From Lethocerus indicus (lineage: Eukaryota; Arthropoda; Insecta; Hemiptera; Belostomatidae), in assembly GCA_019843655.1 (NCBI GenBank), contig JACDQD010000125.1, forward strand, positions 1 to 64,000: 64,000 nucleotides of DNA. The letters run 5' to 3'. Of this stretch, positions 12,685 to 23,682 are shown piece by piece; position 1 is the first letter of the stretch, and each line of letters opens with the position of its first letter. The position numbers and the translations under genes were made by a program. The notes under the pieces were generated by a model. That model was not told the DNA's origin. It saw nothing but the letters and a program-made list of their open reading frames with translations, and made no database searches.

Positions 12685-15600
12685 AACGACTGACATACCG
12701 ACACAAACACTACAGTACATATGAAAGTGACAGTGGATTGAGGATGCAGTGAGGATCGAAAAACATCCAAAGTGCTAACAGTGACTACTGAAGATGGTGA
12801 CAAAGATCACGAACCTACAGTATATTCCCCCTCGCAGACCACGGAACAGTTATTTTAAACCGATATTCAGTACTGAGCACATATTTATAGGCAGTTATGT
12901 TACATTGTAATGTGTTCACCGGTCATCCAAAAATTAACGCGAGATTTGAATTTACCACCCTTAGTCCATTCGTCAGTCGCCTGACCGGAATTTCTCCAAC
13001 CGCAGTACCGAAGAATATTATCCGTGAGCAAAGATGTTGAGGTACTTAAAAATATGTACAACGCCACTTGCTTTGGTGAATTCTGCAATTACTTAATCGC
13101 CGACCGATATTTTTACTTATAGGACTGTTTTTTTTTTTTGTAGGTTCGTCATGTTTCTGTCTCCTCTCTCGCCACTAGTTTGGTCTTTCGCCAGACCGGG
13201 GTTTCGGCGCCGCCATCTTCAGTAGCGCCCTGTGTCAGTAGTCACTGTTGTGGCACTTTGGATGTTTTTTGGGGGCATCCTCACTGCACTCCACTGTGTC
13301 ACTTTCACACTGTACTGTAGTGTTTTCACTACACACTAAACACTACAGCAAAGTGCTAACAGTGACTACTGACACAGCGCTACTGAAGATGGCGAGCGGC
13401 CGAAACCCCCCGGTCTAGCGAAAGACCGACCCGGCGAGAGGAGACAGAAACTTCAGGAACCTACAGTATATTCCAACCCCTCGCAGACCACACACACAGG
13501 TATATTAAATTAGACTACTGTAGGTTCGTGATGTTTCTGTCTCCTCTCGCCGCTGTTTGGTCTTTCGCCAGACCGGGGTTTTCGGCCGCTCGCCATCTTC
13601 AGTAGCGCCCTGTGTCAGTAGTCACTGTGGATGTTTTTTGGGGGCATCCTCACTGCACTGCACTGTCACTTTCACGTTACTGTGCCCAAAAACGTCCAAA
13701 GTGTCGGCACAGTGACTACTGACACAGGGCTACTGAAGATGGGGAGGCGGCGAAACCGGTCTAAAAAGACCAAACTAGCAGCGAGAGAGAGACAGAAACT
13801 TGACGAACCTACAGTATATTCCGACCCTCCAGACCACACACACACACACAGGTATACTAAAAATGATTTCTCTCGGCACCGCGATATTCGACATTTGAAC
13901 GGATTGTTTTCGGTTGTCGATGGTTTTTTTTAATCGGTTCGCGTCAATTTTCGGTTACACACTCGAGAAACTGGTAAACGGTAAACGCGGCCTCTCACCT
14001 TCGTTACGATGAAATCATAGAATGTGTAATGCTGCGGTAATATCAGATCCTCTTTGACGTACATCAACTGGTCGGCGGTAACCGATTTCAATTCGCTGAA
14101 CTCCCTTCTCAATATTTCCAGACATCGCTGCAGAAACTGATAGATCGAATTCCCTTCGATAAACAAAACAAAAAAAAAAACAAAAATTATATCGTTATCT
14201 GAGCGAGAAAGTATATCCCGTAGTATATCCTTAACAACCCTGTTATTCTACGAGTATTCCCTCCGTCAATGAATAATATCGATAATTCGTATAATATTGA
14301 TAATTTTCTTTTCATTCTCGACATTAAAATCGACACAGCATAAAATCGATACATTTCGGTCACTTTTGTATTTCTCCAAGACATTAATCGCGAGTTACTA
14401 CTGCGTTTAGTTTGTGCGATATAATAATTATCGGTTCGTGAAATTAACCGTCTCCTCTCACGCCGGTGTTCGGTCTTTCGCTAGACCGGTTTTTCGTGGC
14501 CGCTCGCCCCATCTTCAGTAGCGCTGTGTTACTGTCACTGTTAGAGCACTTTGGATGTGTTTTTTGGGGGGGGGCATCCTCTCACTGCCAAAAAACATCC
14601 AAAGTGCTCTAACAGTGACTGACACAGGGCGCTACTGAAGACGGGGCGAGCGGCCGCGACAAACCGGTCTAACAAAAGACCGAAAACACCGGCGAGAGAG
14701 GAGACGGAAACTTCACGAACCTACAGTATATATATATATTCCAACCCCACGCAGACCGCAAAACACAGTTATATCAAATTAATAATTATCGGTTCGAGTA
14801 AATTTTCGCAAAAAGAAAAGTTGAAAAACTTCTACTTCTAATATTGAAGATTTATTGTTAATATTTGCTGAAGATTTTCATCAAAAAGTTTCAGAATTGA
14901 ATTCGAAAAAATACGATTCCGAGCTACTTGACGATACGCAGTACGAGTTTTATCTTTGTATCGAATTTCTCCAAAAATTGCAGAATGGTTCAGAATCCGA
15001 TGATTCTTCGTCCATTTTTTCACGACAATGGGGCAAAATTTACGAACAATTGTATTCGATTATGTGAAAAAATATACGTACAAGAAGTGTATGCACAGTT
15101 ATCGCGCCGAAAACGAACTAATTAATGACCGTTATCGGTCAGTTATTAATACAGAATTGCGAAACAAATGGACGATATAAGGCACTGTCCGCTGAGAGAA
15201 AGTGTTATAATAAAGAAAATCAGTTTTAACTAGTTTTATATATTCATTTTTTATACCTTTCTTCATGCGAACGCTCTTCCTGTGACCCGAACCGTCCCAG
15301 TAGCTGAAAGTGATCTCGATCTCTTCTTCCTTCAGCGAGTTCTGTTTCGCCGCCCATTCCTGCGTGAGGCCGACAAAGAGAATCAGAATGGAGTCAAAGT
15401 TCTCGTTCAATTATTCGAATATAAATTATAAATTTAACCGCAATTTAAAATACAAATGATCCGCTGTGCCGGATATAAAAATTATATTTTAGATTTCGTA
15501 TGGTGTCTGTCTTCTCTCGTTGGTTTGGTCTTTTGCTAGACCATCGTCGGCGAATGTCAAGCTTATCGCCGTATATTCGGCTTATTGTATAATATAGAAT

Positions 15601-18600
15601 ATTGAAAACCCTTCAAGTGCAGGTTTCCGGACGCAGGAAAAATACCGGAATAGCGAGGCGTCAAACCCCCGTCCGAACCCGGGGTTCTTTGCACAAAATA
15701 ATAATACAATCCTACCGGAACCGTTTGCCCTCGAGGCGCTTTTCTGTCGGGTGAACCGGCGCGACTCGTACCGTAACCGGTTACATCGTACCGCGATCGC
15801 CGTATATAGGACGGCATGATAACGTCTTCCCTTCTACTTTCCACCCGTCGCGGCGTTATCGTCAGTTTCCCTTCACTATTCTCGATAACTAATTCCTCGG
15901 TGAAAAATAATTTGCGAAAAATCTATCGGTTCTTATATGCGTGGAAATGCGGTCCTACTTGTCTTTCACAGGATATAAACGGTATTCTTCCGGGGGATTT
16001 CTTCGGATCCTGCGGACACTGTCCATTCCGAAGGTTCGGCTCTTCTGTACAGAGTCAGTTCGGCTTCCGGATTCCGGATTATTCGTCTTCTCACTCCTCT
16101 AACGTCATCGTCATCTTCATCGCTTCCGTCTTCATTCTTACGGTGGCGAGCCGTCTCTACGTAGCGATGTAATTTCGTCCGTTACCGCCGAAAAATCGAA
16201 CTCGTCTTCGGCGAGTAGTAATATCTTCGTCGTATTCCGTACTTATCGGGGGCTCTCTCTCGGTATAACTTTCGAAAGAAATGATGCGATCGACAAGAAG
16301 GTCGAGTTACGAACCGATGTCGAAAAGCCGGAGGTCCGACCGAGATAAGACCATTTATCGGATAAGCGGTCCTTTATTTCGTATAGCGCGCCCTTATAGC
16401 TGTTTGGAGACCGCGCGTAATACGATCTACGAAAGGCCCTTCGAGTAGACCTTTCGAGCGATATTCCTTAGGTCGAACGCAGATAGACGCATCGATTCGA
16501 ACGGTGCCTCTCTCTCGGGCGCCGCTCCGGTTATCGCATCACACGCAGTGGCGCCCGAGAGGAGGCACCGCTCGAGCGCAAACGGTTCCTGTTCCGCGTT
16601 AGTATTTCCTCAAAAAAAAAGAAAAAAAAAAAATTTACCTGCCTGAGCTCCTCCCTGAGCTTGTTCTCCTGCTCTTCCCGCTCTCTGTCCGGCAGGAAAC
16701 TGGTATCGACGTCCGGATTTTTCCTGATTTTTTTCTTTTTCAATTCCGGTTCGTCGGCGTCCATACCGCCGTTCGAATCCTCGTCGGCCACACTTTCGCC
16801 GTCTTCCTCTAATGAAAACGATAACGCTTGTATCTGCAATACCAATTTCACACGGCTAGTACAAAGAAAGGTACGGGAGAAGGGGAAGGGGGGCCCGGGG
16901 CATTCCAAGAAACGAAGTATCTAAGTTTTGTCGACTTGAATCGGGGTCGGGCTGGACTTTTATGACGACAATATTGTCAAAACATTAAAAAAAAAAATGT
17001 TCCAAATATTCGAAAAAATTTCTCCGACAAGATCAAAAGTGGAGCACTGGTTTGCAACCGTTTCAAATTGAAAATTGTTAAACTGTGTTCTCGCCTAGGT
17101 GAAAGCGGTTTATAAAAATAAATTACAACAAAGCTGTAAAAAATTATTCAAAATAAGAGTTTTAAGCTCTTTTGTTACCGTTTATTGTAAGTAATTGCGG
17201 AATTCACCGACAAGTGGCGTCGTACATATTTTTAAGTACGTCAACTATTTTGGCACAGATAAGATTCTTCGATACATTATTATTCGGTCCTTTCTGAAAT
17301 ATTCGGTATCGAAATTACATTGACCAGTTGTATCGTGTGTGTGTGTGTGTGTGTGCAGAAAAAGCTAAAATGTGGTGAACCGAAATGGGCATTTCCGTCA
17401 CATTTCGCTAAATTCGTTTTCTAAAACAAGAGGCGTCGTGTCGTAAAGGCCATTATTGAGTCGCCGTAGTTCAACACTGGGACATTGCAGTGTATCTTAT
17501 CAGTGCATTCGAAACCATCTCGAACTGTCTGGCTAAATTCGGTCGGGGGGATTTTTCGTTAAAAGACGAGGAGCTGTCCAGGACATTGCAGAGAAGTGGC
17601 CCTTTTTCGTTAGACGAGGAGCTGGAGGAGGTCGACGATGACCCCGAATAAAGGCCATTATTGAGTCAAATCGCCGTAGTTCAACACTGGGACATTGCAG
17701 AGAAGCCGAATGTATCTTATCAGTGCATTCGAAACCATCTACGGGGCTTATCTGTGCAAAGAAAGGTTGGCGAAATTCCGGTCGGGGGGATTTTTCGTTA
17801 AAAGACGAGGAGCTGTCGAGGAGGACGTCCTGTGGTGGAGGAGGTCGACGATGACCCCCCGAATAAAGGCCATTATTGAGTCAAATCGCCGTAGTTCAAC
17901 ACTGGGACATTGCAGAGAAGCCGAATGTATCTTATCAGTGCATTCAAAACCATCTACGGGGCTTATCTGTGCAAAGAAAGGTTGGCGAAATTCCGGTCGG
18001 GGGGATTTTTCGTTAAAAGACGAGGAGCTGTCGAGGAGGACGTCCCTAGTGGAGGAGGTCGACGATGACCCCCCGAATAAAGGCCATTATTGAGTCAAAT
18101 CGCCGTAGTTCAACACTGGGACATTGCAGAGAAGCCGAATGTATCTTATCAGTGCATTCAAAACCATCTACGGCTTATCTGTGCAACGATGTTGATGTAC
18201 TTGTTCGTGAATTCGGCAATTACTTAGTTGTCGACCCGATATTTTTTCTTTTTCCATTGTAATTGAGTACTTTAATTTTTCGGAATTATTAAATTTATCA
18301 TTATACTTAAATATACGCAATCAGTAGAATAGAAGAAAATATCGATGTTACGTCGATAATTTCATTTTTTTTTCTTTTCTCTCGTATTATATAAAATTTG
18401 AGTTAACCTGTTTCTTCTGTCTGTTCTTCTCGGCCTGTTTTGCTTCCAGCTGCCTCTGCTGCTCCTTCTCCTTTTCCGCCTGTTTCATCGCCAATTTCCT
18501 CTCTCTCTCCTTGACGATATTCTCCTGTTTCGCCTTCATCTCGTTCAACGTGACGAGACCGATTGTCGAACTCTGCGCACGGCCAAAAAACGATTAGGGA

Positions 18601-20171
18601 GAATTTCGTGCGGCGCTAAGGCGCGCCACGTTTCGTTTTTCTTTTTGTACTTTTTAGTCCGATATTAATTACGAGCCGACAATTCGAGTTAATACATGCA
18701 AAATGTCGACGCCGTGTCGCACTTTTCGAAATATATCGCAGAGAGGAAAATTTCGAATAATTTTGTAAAATAAATACTGGTATTATTATTATTATTATTT
18801 CTGTTATAAAAGTATAAATAAATATTTTTACCGATAAAAATATTTTTTTTTTTTTCGAAATAGCATTAAAAAAATTGATTCGAAAAATCTGAAAGACAAA
18901 AAGTCGACGTTCGACGTCGGTTCAAAATACAAAATAAAAATTATGATTAATTTTGTATTTTTTTTTTTTTGCCAAGACAATGTTCTAACTAAAGTGTTTT
19001 TACATTAAAAAAAATTGATTTTTTGGCCGGTTTTTCAAAAAATCTGTGCGTTAAAAGTATAAAAATATGTTTTTTTGAAAAAATAGAAATAAAAGTTTTT
19101 TACAAAAAAAATTCGTTCTAAATAAAATAAATATTTTACCGATAAAAAAAAATAAAAATAAAAATATGATTTTTTGTCCAAGAAATGTTCTAGGAAAAGG
19201 AAGACAAAAAAATTCGACGTAGGTCGGTTCAAAATACAAAATGAAAATAAATATTTCGATTAATTTTGTATTTTTTTTGCCAAGACAATGTTCTAACTAA
19301 AGTGTTTTTTACATTAAAAAAATTGATTTTTTTTGGCCGGTTTTTTCAAAAAATCTGTGCGTTAAAAGTATAAAAATATGTTTTTTTTTGTCGAAATAGC
19401 AATTCGAAAAGAAAGACAAAAAAGTCGACGTAGGTCGGTTCAAAATCCAAAATAAAAATAAATATTTCGATTAATTTTTGTATTTTTTTGCCAAGACAAT
19501 GTTCTAACTAAAGTGTTTTTTACATTAAAAAAAAAATTGATTTTTTTTGGTCGGTTTTTTCAAAAATTCTGCGCGTTAAAAGTATAAAAATAAATATTTT
19601 TACCGATAAAAATATGTTTTTTTTTGTCGAAATAGCAATTCGAAAAGGAAGACAAAAAAATTCGACGTAGGTCGGTTCAAAATACAAAATGAAAATAAAT
19701 ATTTCGATTAATTTTGTATTTTTTTTTTGCCAAGACAATGTTCTAACTAAAGTGTTTTTTACATTTAAAAAAAAATTGATTTTTTTTAATATATTGTATA
19801 TTTAATTAGAACAATCGATTAGTTGTTAATGTTGGGAGGATATCCGTGGAGCGATTCCAGGAGTGGTCCCATCCCGTAATGCCGGAATATCCGATAGAAA
19901 TATAGTAAAATAAATAAATAAATATATACTAATGTAGATACTAATAAATAAAGATATTAGACTCTTATTTTTCGACCGGATGTAAACTCACTTTGAGCTG
20001 TTGTTCGACGGCGTCGTAGTGGGCCGCGAATTTATTTTCAATGTTCGACAATTTCAGATCCTCTTCGATTTTCTTCTTCTTGAATTCTATTTCCATTTGC
20101 GCCTGTTCCCGCTTCTTGATTAGCTGCATCGCCCGGCCGGCCTCGCTGGCCGCCCCCTTGTAATGCGCCAT
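11567..20171 (-). CDS. FAM50: FAM50/XAP5 family nuclear protein, six coding exons, 339 aa
   Basis: Complete gene on the minus strand. Coding exons are 19992-20171, 18408-18572, 16639-16833, 15257-15359, 13999-14153 and 11567-11788. Their lengths (180, 165, 195, 103, 155, 222 bp) give one continuous frame of 339 residues plus stop, and every junction has GT donor and AG acceptor. Recognised family signatures: N-terminal [15 protein letters not shown], the central [50 protein letters not shown], and C-terminal [15 protein letters not shown]. Human FAM50A, also 339 residues as I recall, has the same order. The family is nuclear and conserved from plants to animals; FAM50A has been linked to the spliceosome and pre-mRNA splicing. 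The N-terminal half is Lys/Glu-rich and probably coiled coil (residues 20-115). The start is the first ATG after a good acceptor and matches the family start. Introns carry MITEs, mariner remnants and tandem repeats, but the coding frame is intact. Confidence 0.97.
11918..12175. mobile_element. Foldback MITE copy in FAM50 intron 5
   Basis: The left arm reads AATACC, then CGGTCTCC-like and GGCCGCTCGCCATCTTCAGT. The right arm reads CCGCTACTGAAGACGGCGGG and GGTCTAGCAAAAGACC. The arms surround GATGCC and CATCC, the family's short centre. There is no coding capacity. Confidence 0.7.
12190..12600. repeat. Tandem duplication around (AT)n in FAM50 intron 5
   Basis: CGGCAATTTACCTTTTCATC plus following sequence occurs at about 12181-12265 and again at 12513-12600, each copy followed by GACTGACATACTGAC-like text and an (AT)n run (12307-12355; 12625-12680). 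This looks like a tandemly copied MITE end. Confidence 0.65.
12885..13118. mobile_element. Mariner-type remnant in FAM50 intron 5
   Basis: Ends with GCAATTACTTAATCGCCGAC followed by CGATATTT, which matches the inverted end seen at 18215-18246 and 26590-26617. It also has the internal ACTTAAAAATATGTACAACG shared with the mariner remnants at 17225 and 33660. No intact transposase is present. Confidence 0.55.
13140..13508. mobile_element. Foldback MITE copy, near complete, in FAM50 intron 5
   Basis: Two long inverted arms. The left has GTAGGTTCGTCATGTTTCTG, GTCTTTCGCCAGACCGGGGT and GCCATCTTCAGTAGCGC. The right has GCGCTACTGAAGATGGCG, GGTCTAGCGAAAGACCGA and AACCTACAGTATATTCC. The centre carries CACTGCACTCCACTGTG-like sequence. 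Total length is about 370 bp with no open frame of note. Confidence 0.85.
13513..13862. mobile_element. Foldback MITE copy adjacent to the previous one
   Basis: Same structure as 13140-13508: arms beginning GTAGGTTCGTGATGTTTCTG and ending GAACCTACAGTATATTCCGA. The two copies are head to tail with only a few bases between, so they probably arose by local duplication or nested insertion. Confidence 0.82.
13999..14153 (-). CDS. FAM50: FAM50 coding exon 5 (residues 215-266)
   Basis: Begins with GG after a CGAAG acceptor and completes the Gly codon split with exon 4. It encodes [14 protein letters not shown], then [20 protein letters not shown] and [16 protein letters not shown], core of the XAP5 domain. 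The donor is AAG/GTGAGA. Confidence 0.94.
14440..14790. mobile_element. Foldback MITE copy in FAM50 intron 4
   Basis: Left arm TCGGTCTTTCGCTAGACCGG and CCATCTTCAGTAGCGCTGTG. Right arm CAGGGCGCTACTGAAGACGG, CGGTCTAACAAAAGACCG and GAACCTACAGTATATAT. The centre includes CAAAAAACATCCAAAGTGC and its inverse. Confidence 0.82.
15257..15359 (-). CDS. FAM50: FAM50 coding exon 4 (residues 181-214)
   Basis: Encodes [16 protein letters not shown] followed by [18 protein letters not shown], the family signature WDGSGHR. The acceptor is ACGCAG and the donor AAAG/GTATAA. It ends in phase 1. Confidence 0.95.
16503..16569. other. 67-bp hairpin in FAM50 intron 3
   Basis: GGTGCCTCTCTCTCGGGCGC at the left and GGCGCCCGAGAGGAGGCACC at the right form a stem of about 20 pairs with one bulge. 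It can be extended a few pairs (one wobble) into a loop of about 20 nt. It lies about 70 nt after the exon 3 donor in the sense of transcription. It could be a microRNA-like precursor, a splicing-related structure, or chance; I recognise no known small RNA. Confidence 0.55.
16639..16833 (-). CDS. FAM50: FAM50 coding exon 3 (residues 116-180)
   Basis: Encodes the acidic stretch [14 protein letters not shown], a basic KKKKIRK cluster that could serve as nuclear localisation signal, then [20 protein letters not shown]. The acceptor is TTGCAG and the donor CAG/GTAAAT. Confidence 0.96.
17189..18246 (+). mobile_element. Mariner remnant with a tandemly amplified transposase segment
   Basis: Starts with GTAATTGCGGAATTCACCGA and ends with GCAATTACTTAGTTGTCGAC before CCGATATTTTT, consistent with inverted mariner-type ends. 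Between them a ~190-bp segment is repeated about three times in tandem (17440-18180). Its translation contains [19 protein letters not shown] and IESNRRSST, which resemble the mariner transposase N-terminal region (...FRSGDFSLEDE..., VEVDDD, IE.NP..T). The amplified segment is out of frame in places and no catalytic domain remains. It sits in FAM50 intron 2. An opposite-orientation array of the same segment is at 44560-45070. Confidence 0.72.
18408..18572 (-). CDS. FAM50: FAM50 coding exon 2 (residues 61-115)
   Basis: Encodes [16 protein letters not shown] and then a Lys/Glu/Gln-rich segment typical of the family's coiled-coil region. The acceptor is TGCGCAG and the donor CAG/GTTAAC. The length is 55 whole codons. 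Confidence 0.95.
18840..19795. repeat. ~220-bp tandem repeat in FAM50 intron 1
   Basis: About four units, each with TCGACGTAGGTCGGTTCAAA, GCCAAGACAATGTTCTAACT, AAGTGTTTTTTACATTAAA and AAATCTGTGCGTTAAAAGTA. Between them are T/A homopolymers that vary in length from copy to copy. Minus-strand frames here are Phe/Ile/Tyr-rich artefacts. Confidence 0.85.
19992..20171 (-). CDS. FAM50: FAM50 coding exon 1 (residues 1-60)
   Basis: Encodes [20 protein letters not shown] through [15 protein letters not shown], the family N-terminus. The acceptor ATACAG lies at 20176-20177, leaving only four untranslated bases before ATG, so the rest of the 5' UTR must come from an upstream exon. The donor is AAA/GTGAGT. 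The exon's acceptor and ATG are duplicated about 99 bp upstream. Confidence 0.96.
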
Positions 20172-20366
20172 TCTACTGTATAATCGGAGACAGAAAATAC
20201 AAAAAAATAAATATATATATATTTCAACGGACAACAATCTCTCACACTTTCAATTTGACTAATACGCCATTCTACTATATCGGACAGAAAATACAAAAAA
20301 TAAAAAAGTTATATTTCAACGGACAACAATCCCATGTTGCAGAACACTTTCAATTCGACGATCGTG
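20168..20366 (-). repeat. Tandem duplication of the FAM50 start-codon region
   Basis: Segments 20168-20240 and 20266-20335 are direct copies. Both hold the minus-strand sequence TTTTGTATTTTCTGTC, a TATAG or TACAG acceptor and TAGAATGGCG. In the upstream copy the ATG is followed by GCG TAT TAG, so it makes a three-codon open frame (20259-20270) rather than FAM50. Confidence 0.8.
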
Positions 20367-21863
20367 CTCAGAAACGCATTTCTTTTTCGATTTTTTATGA
20401 CTCGCAGATGAAATCGAATGTAACTTTGTACGTTTGGTAGTGAAAACGACCAAATTTGGCCGCAGTTTTTCCAAAAAAAAACAAACTATAAGACAGCTAT
20501 AACAGTAATTTTTCAACTCCCGGAGCAAATTACAGCTACGACTGTCGACGACTATATGGCTTTTAACTAATTCAAATGATTCCTACTAATAAGAGAGAGT
20601 TCCTTTCTAATTAGGCGGTTTTTTTTTTTTTTCGAAGTGTTAACTTTAACAGATTCTGAATAAGGTCAGTTTTATTATAATATTTTTACATATATTTCTT
20701 TTCGAGTCGAATTATATCATATATTTATATACGGCCACGGTAAATACAGTAAATTTTAACCGGTGGTTGTTCATCGTTATATATTTCGGTGGGGAAAATT
20801 ACAGCGATTGAACATTAACATTAGCAACATTTTTTTAAACCAGACGTATTATCATCTATCTCTTTTATCGCTGCGAATCGATCGATGTATCCGTAAAGTA
20901 TAATCGAGAAAAAAAATCCAACGGTTCTTTTATATATCGTCGGGGAAAATTTTCGGTCGGGCAAATTTCGAGGCGAAAATATCGAAATCCGTACGAGACG
21001 GAATATCGTTATATCCGCTTACGAAACATCGATCCGTTCGTCCTACATTTTATCTACATATCCCTCGATATCACTTTCGATTCTCGCTGTACGTATCGTC
21101 GATAAATCGGATTCGTAGCTCGGTATTTACATTACGTTCGCTATAAACTTCTAATTATAATCTCATCGCTACTACTGTGTCGATATCGCTATATAATTTT
21201 CACAAATTTTTCTGGGATATAGATAAGAATTCGAAATATAAAAACGACGGATAAACTCGAATCCGACGGACTCTTATTGCCGAATAACGCGACTCGACTA
21301 TAGTTCGGATCCGAGTGCGGAATAGTCGCCCAACTTCGGATCGTCCTCCGTTATCGAGAGCATAATACGATTTATACGATTATCGAAAGCGATATATCGT
21401 ATAGACAGTTTTTACGATTCGTTTTCGTCGTTACGCGTTAAATACTGAAAATTATTCGCATCGTCTCCGTAGCGGAGTCGTACAGTTCGGGATCCGTTCG
21501 GGTCGGAAATTTTTACGCCCGATTCAAGAATACCGGCTTCCGTAAGTCGAATTTCAATGCGAATACAATCTGATACTGAAACGGCTATTAATCTGTAGCC
21601 GCCCGGAGATATGACTATGCGAAACGGATTAATCGTAAAATTTTGTCCGACCGATATATTTCAACCGGCCGGAGTAATTTATAACGAAAATACTGATCCT
21701 CCAATACCTTCAACCCTTCAATTAGTTGAGAATAAAATCTGTAAATCATGAAATAGCAGTGCTGAAACACACTGACCGGTGGACCAATCAATATGAACGA
21801 TTTCTGTTGATTCCGTCCCCTTAAAATTGATTCTGTCAATCAATTGAAATTTCGTCCACTCAC

Positions 21864-21953
21864 CTGTGTCAAGATTCGTGCAATATTCAAGAATTATTCG
21901 TCGAAAATCGTCCACGAAAACAAACTCTTAGCCGTCCAAACAGACGCAACACT
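21864..21953 (-). promoter_or_regulatory. Probable FAM50 5' UTR exon with initiator
   Basis: On the minus strand the arthropod initiator pentamer TCAGT lies at 21951-21955, within GGTTTTCAGTGTTGCGTC. An AGTTT sequence at +28 matches four of five positions of the downstream promoter element. The exon ends in a strong donor CACAG/GTGAGT at 21862-21864. The next acceptor on this strand that leads to an ATG is the FAM50 one at 20176, giving a 1.7-kb first intron. This is inferred from motifs; no transcript evidence is available. Confidence 0.5.
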
Positions 21954-21955
21954 GA

Positions 21956-23340
21956 AAACCGACTTTGAAACTTGTGTCTTCACCAGCGCTGCCAACTTAC
22001 ACCCAACAAATGTAACCATCGATTTCGATGTACGAAATATTATTTGGAATTTCGTTTTGTATTTTTTGAAGTTTTTGGTGGTATTTTTAAGCCGATTTAA
22101 AAAAAACAAACAAAACAATATTCCCACTAAACGTCTTCATCAATTTGAACCGCCCGTACATCATATATCGGACGTATACTTTTATATATATTATATATAT
22201 ATATTTTATATATTATATCGGAATTCTCATTTTATTTCGCTAAAAAAACAAAACTTTAATTATTAATCTACTATATATTTTCGACAAATCTCCGGCGCCA
22301 CTTTTCCGGCAAATTTTCGATTCCCCCACTTGAGGAATTCCTCAAGACCAAAATCATGTCAAACTGATTATTGTAGACCTACTACAGTAACGAAACGATA
22401 CTGTAAATTCCGCGTTTTCCTCAATATATATCAAATAATAAGTGCTGGAGTGGGAGAGTTTTAAGGAAAAAAATAATTAATGTAATGTTTTTTTTTCAAT
22501 TTTTCCAAGAATAAGCTCTTTTTCTAGAAATTCAATGGTCGCCATTTACATTCATACTGTACCGTCTGTTGCCAACAGTGTTGCCAACATTGTTGGCCGC
22601 GGCTGAATCGAGGTAAATAAACTAGAATATAATCGAATCATTCGTTTTATTTATCATACTATGTACATTTACAACGGTCTATCGTCCGTTCTGAAATAAA
22701 AGTTATAAAAAGTTATAAAATCTTACGTATTTACAGGGGCGAAGAGAGATTCTTTCTATCGTTTATTGGATAGAATTATCGCGGACCGAATCGCCGGTTA
22801 TAATAAACGCTCAGCGACGATGCGGATGAAATTATTCGGTAGGCCGCGGTTTCTGGAATTTTCGGGGAAAGTGCCGGAAAATCCGGGAAAAAGAAAAAAA
22901 ATTCCAGACAAGTCGATCCACCGAACGGTATATTCGATCCCTCCGGACGTTACCGACAATTTAAGTTCCCCACAAGAGTACTTACATTAATTATTATAGA
23001 CGTATCGAAAAGGCGACGGATTGAGTGGTAAAAAAACGGTAAAAATAGAGTGTTGGGTGCAATGACGTATGCGCCGATATGGTATGAAACCATTACAGTT
23101 TTGACTTTTTTTTTTTTAAAAAAAACTGTAAAAGACTTTGTTCCCGGAAATCTCCTCAGTGGGAGGCGAGATGATGTACGCGAAATACTATCTCTGAAAT
23201 GACGCCTTCGGACCCCGGACAGGACGCCGAGGCCGACCGGCACCGGGACGCGCTCCTGCGTCCCCAATTTATCCCATGGATCCGGGCTCCGTATAGAGGG
23301 GTTGGCGGGAATCGAGAGATATCCCGGGAATTTAGACGGT
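21956..23340. other. Intergenic DNA and carboxypeptidase 3' UTR
   Basis: Unique AT-rich sequence with an (AT)-rich patch near 22175-22215. The minus strand carries AATAAA at 22647-22652, about 690 bp after the carboxypeptidase stop, a candidate poly(A) signal. Short open frames on both strands show no recognisable domain. Confidence 0.5.
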
Positions 23341-23682
23341 TTAGAGGTGGATGAGGAGGAGGAGGAGGAGGAGGATCACAGGCGCCAACAGGAGAGGTGT
23401 TGTCCGGGACGCCCAGGAGATGACCGGGGCCGACAGAGGCCATTCCTGCGTCCCGCGGACTCCGGGTTCGTCTTCGGCGTACCGCCAACCGCCGCCGGTG
23501 GTACCTCTACTCGTGCCGGTACTGGTGGTCGTCCTGGCGGTCGTCGTCGTGGTCGTCGTCGTCCTGACGGTCGGCGGACGAAGCCTGTCCAATTCAATGT
23601 CCATCCTGACCGGAGGAGTACGCCCCTTCTGCGGCGGTATCACCACTTTGGCGTATTTCCGTTTGTATCCTTCGGCGTCGAC
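23341..23682 (-). CDS. Carboxypeptidase exon 8: end of transthyretin-like domain, Thr linker, GPI-type tail
   Basis: The acceptor CCGCAG is followed by VDAEGYKRKYAKVVIPPQKG. Next come eight consecutive Thr, a Thr/Ser/Gly linker and the terminal segment PLLLAPVILLLLLLLIHL before the stop. The hydrophobic end with no cytoplasmic tail fits GPI attachment as in carboxypeptidase M. The Thr run is encoded by simple ACG/ACC-type repeats. Confidence 0.9.
   Translation of the reverse strand, partial: VDAEGYKRKYAKVVIPPQKGRTPPVRMDIELDRLRPPTVRTTTTTTTTARTTTSTGTSRGTTGGGWRYAEDEPGVRGTQEWPLSAPVISWASRTTPLLLAPVILLLLLLLIHL

Noticed and set aside
15563..16172. Minus-strand 93-codon and plus-strand 118-codon frames in FAM50 intron 3
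   Set aside because: Ordinary composition but no recognised motif, overlapping each other on opposite strands.
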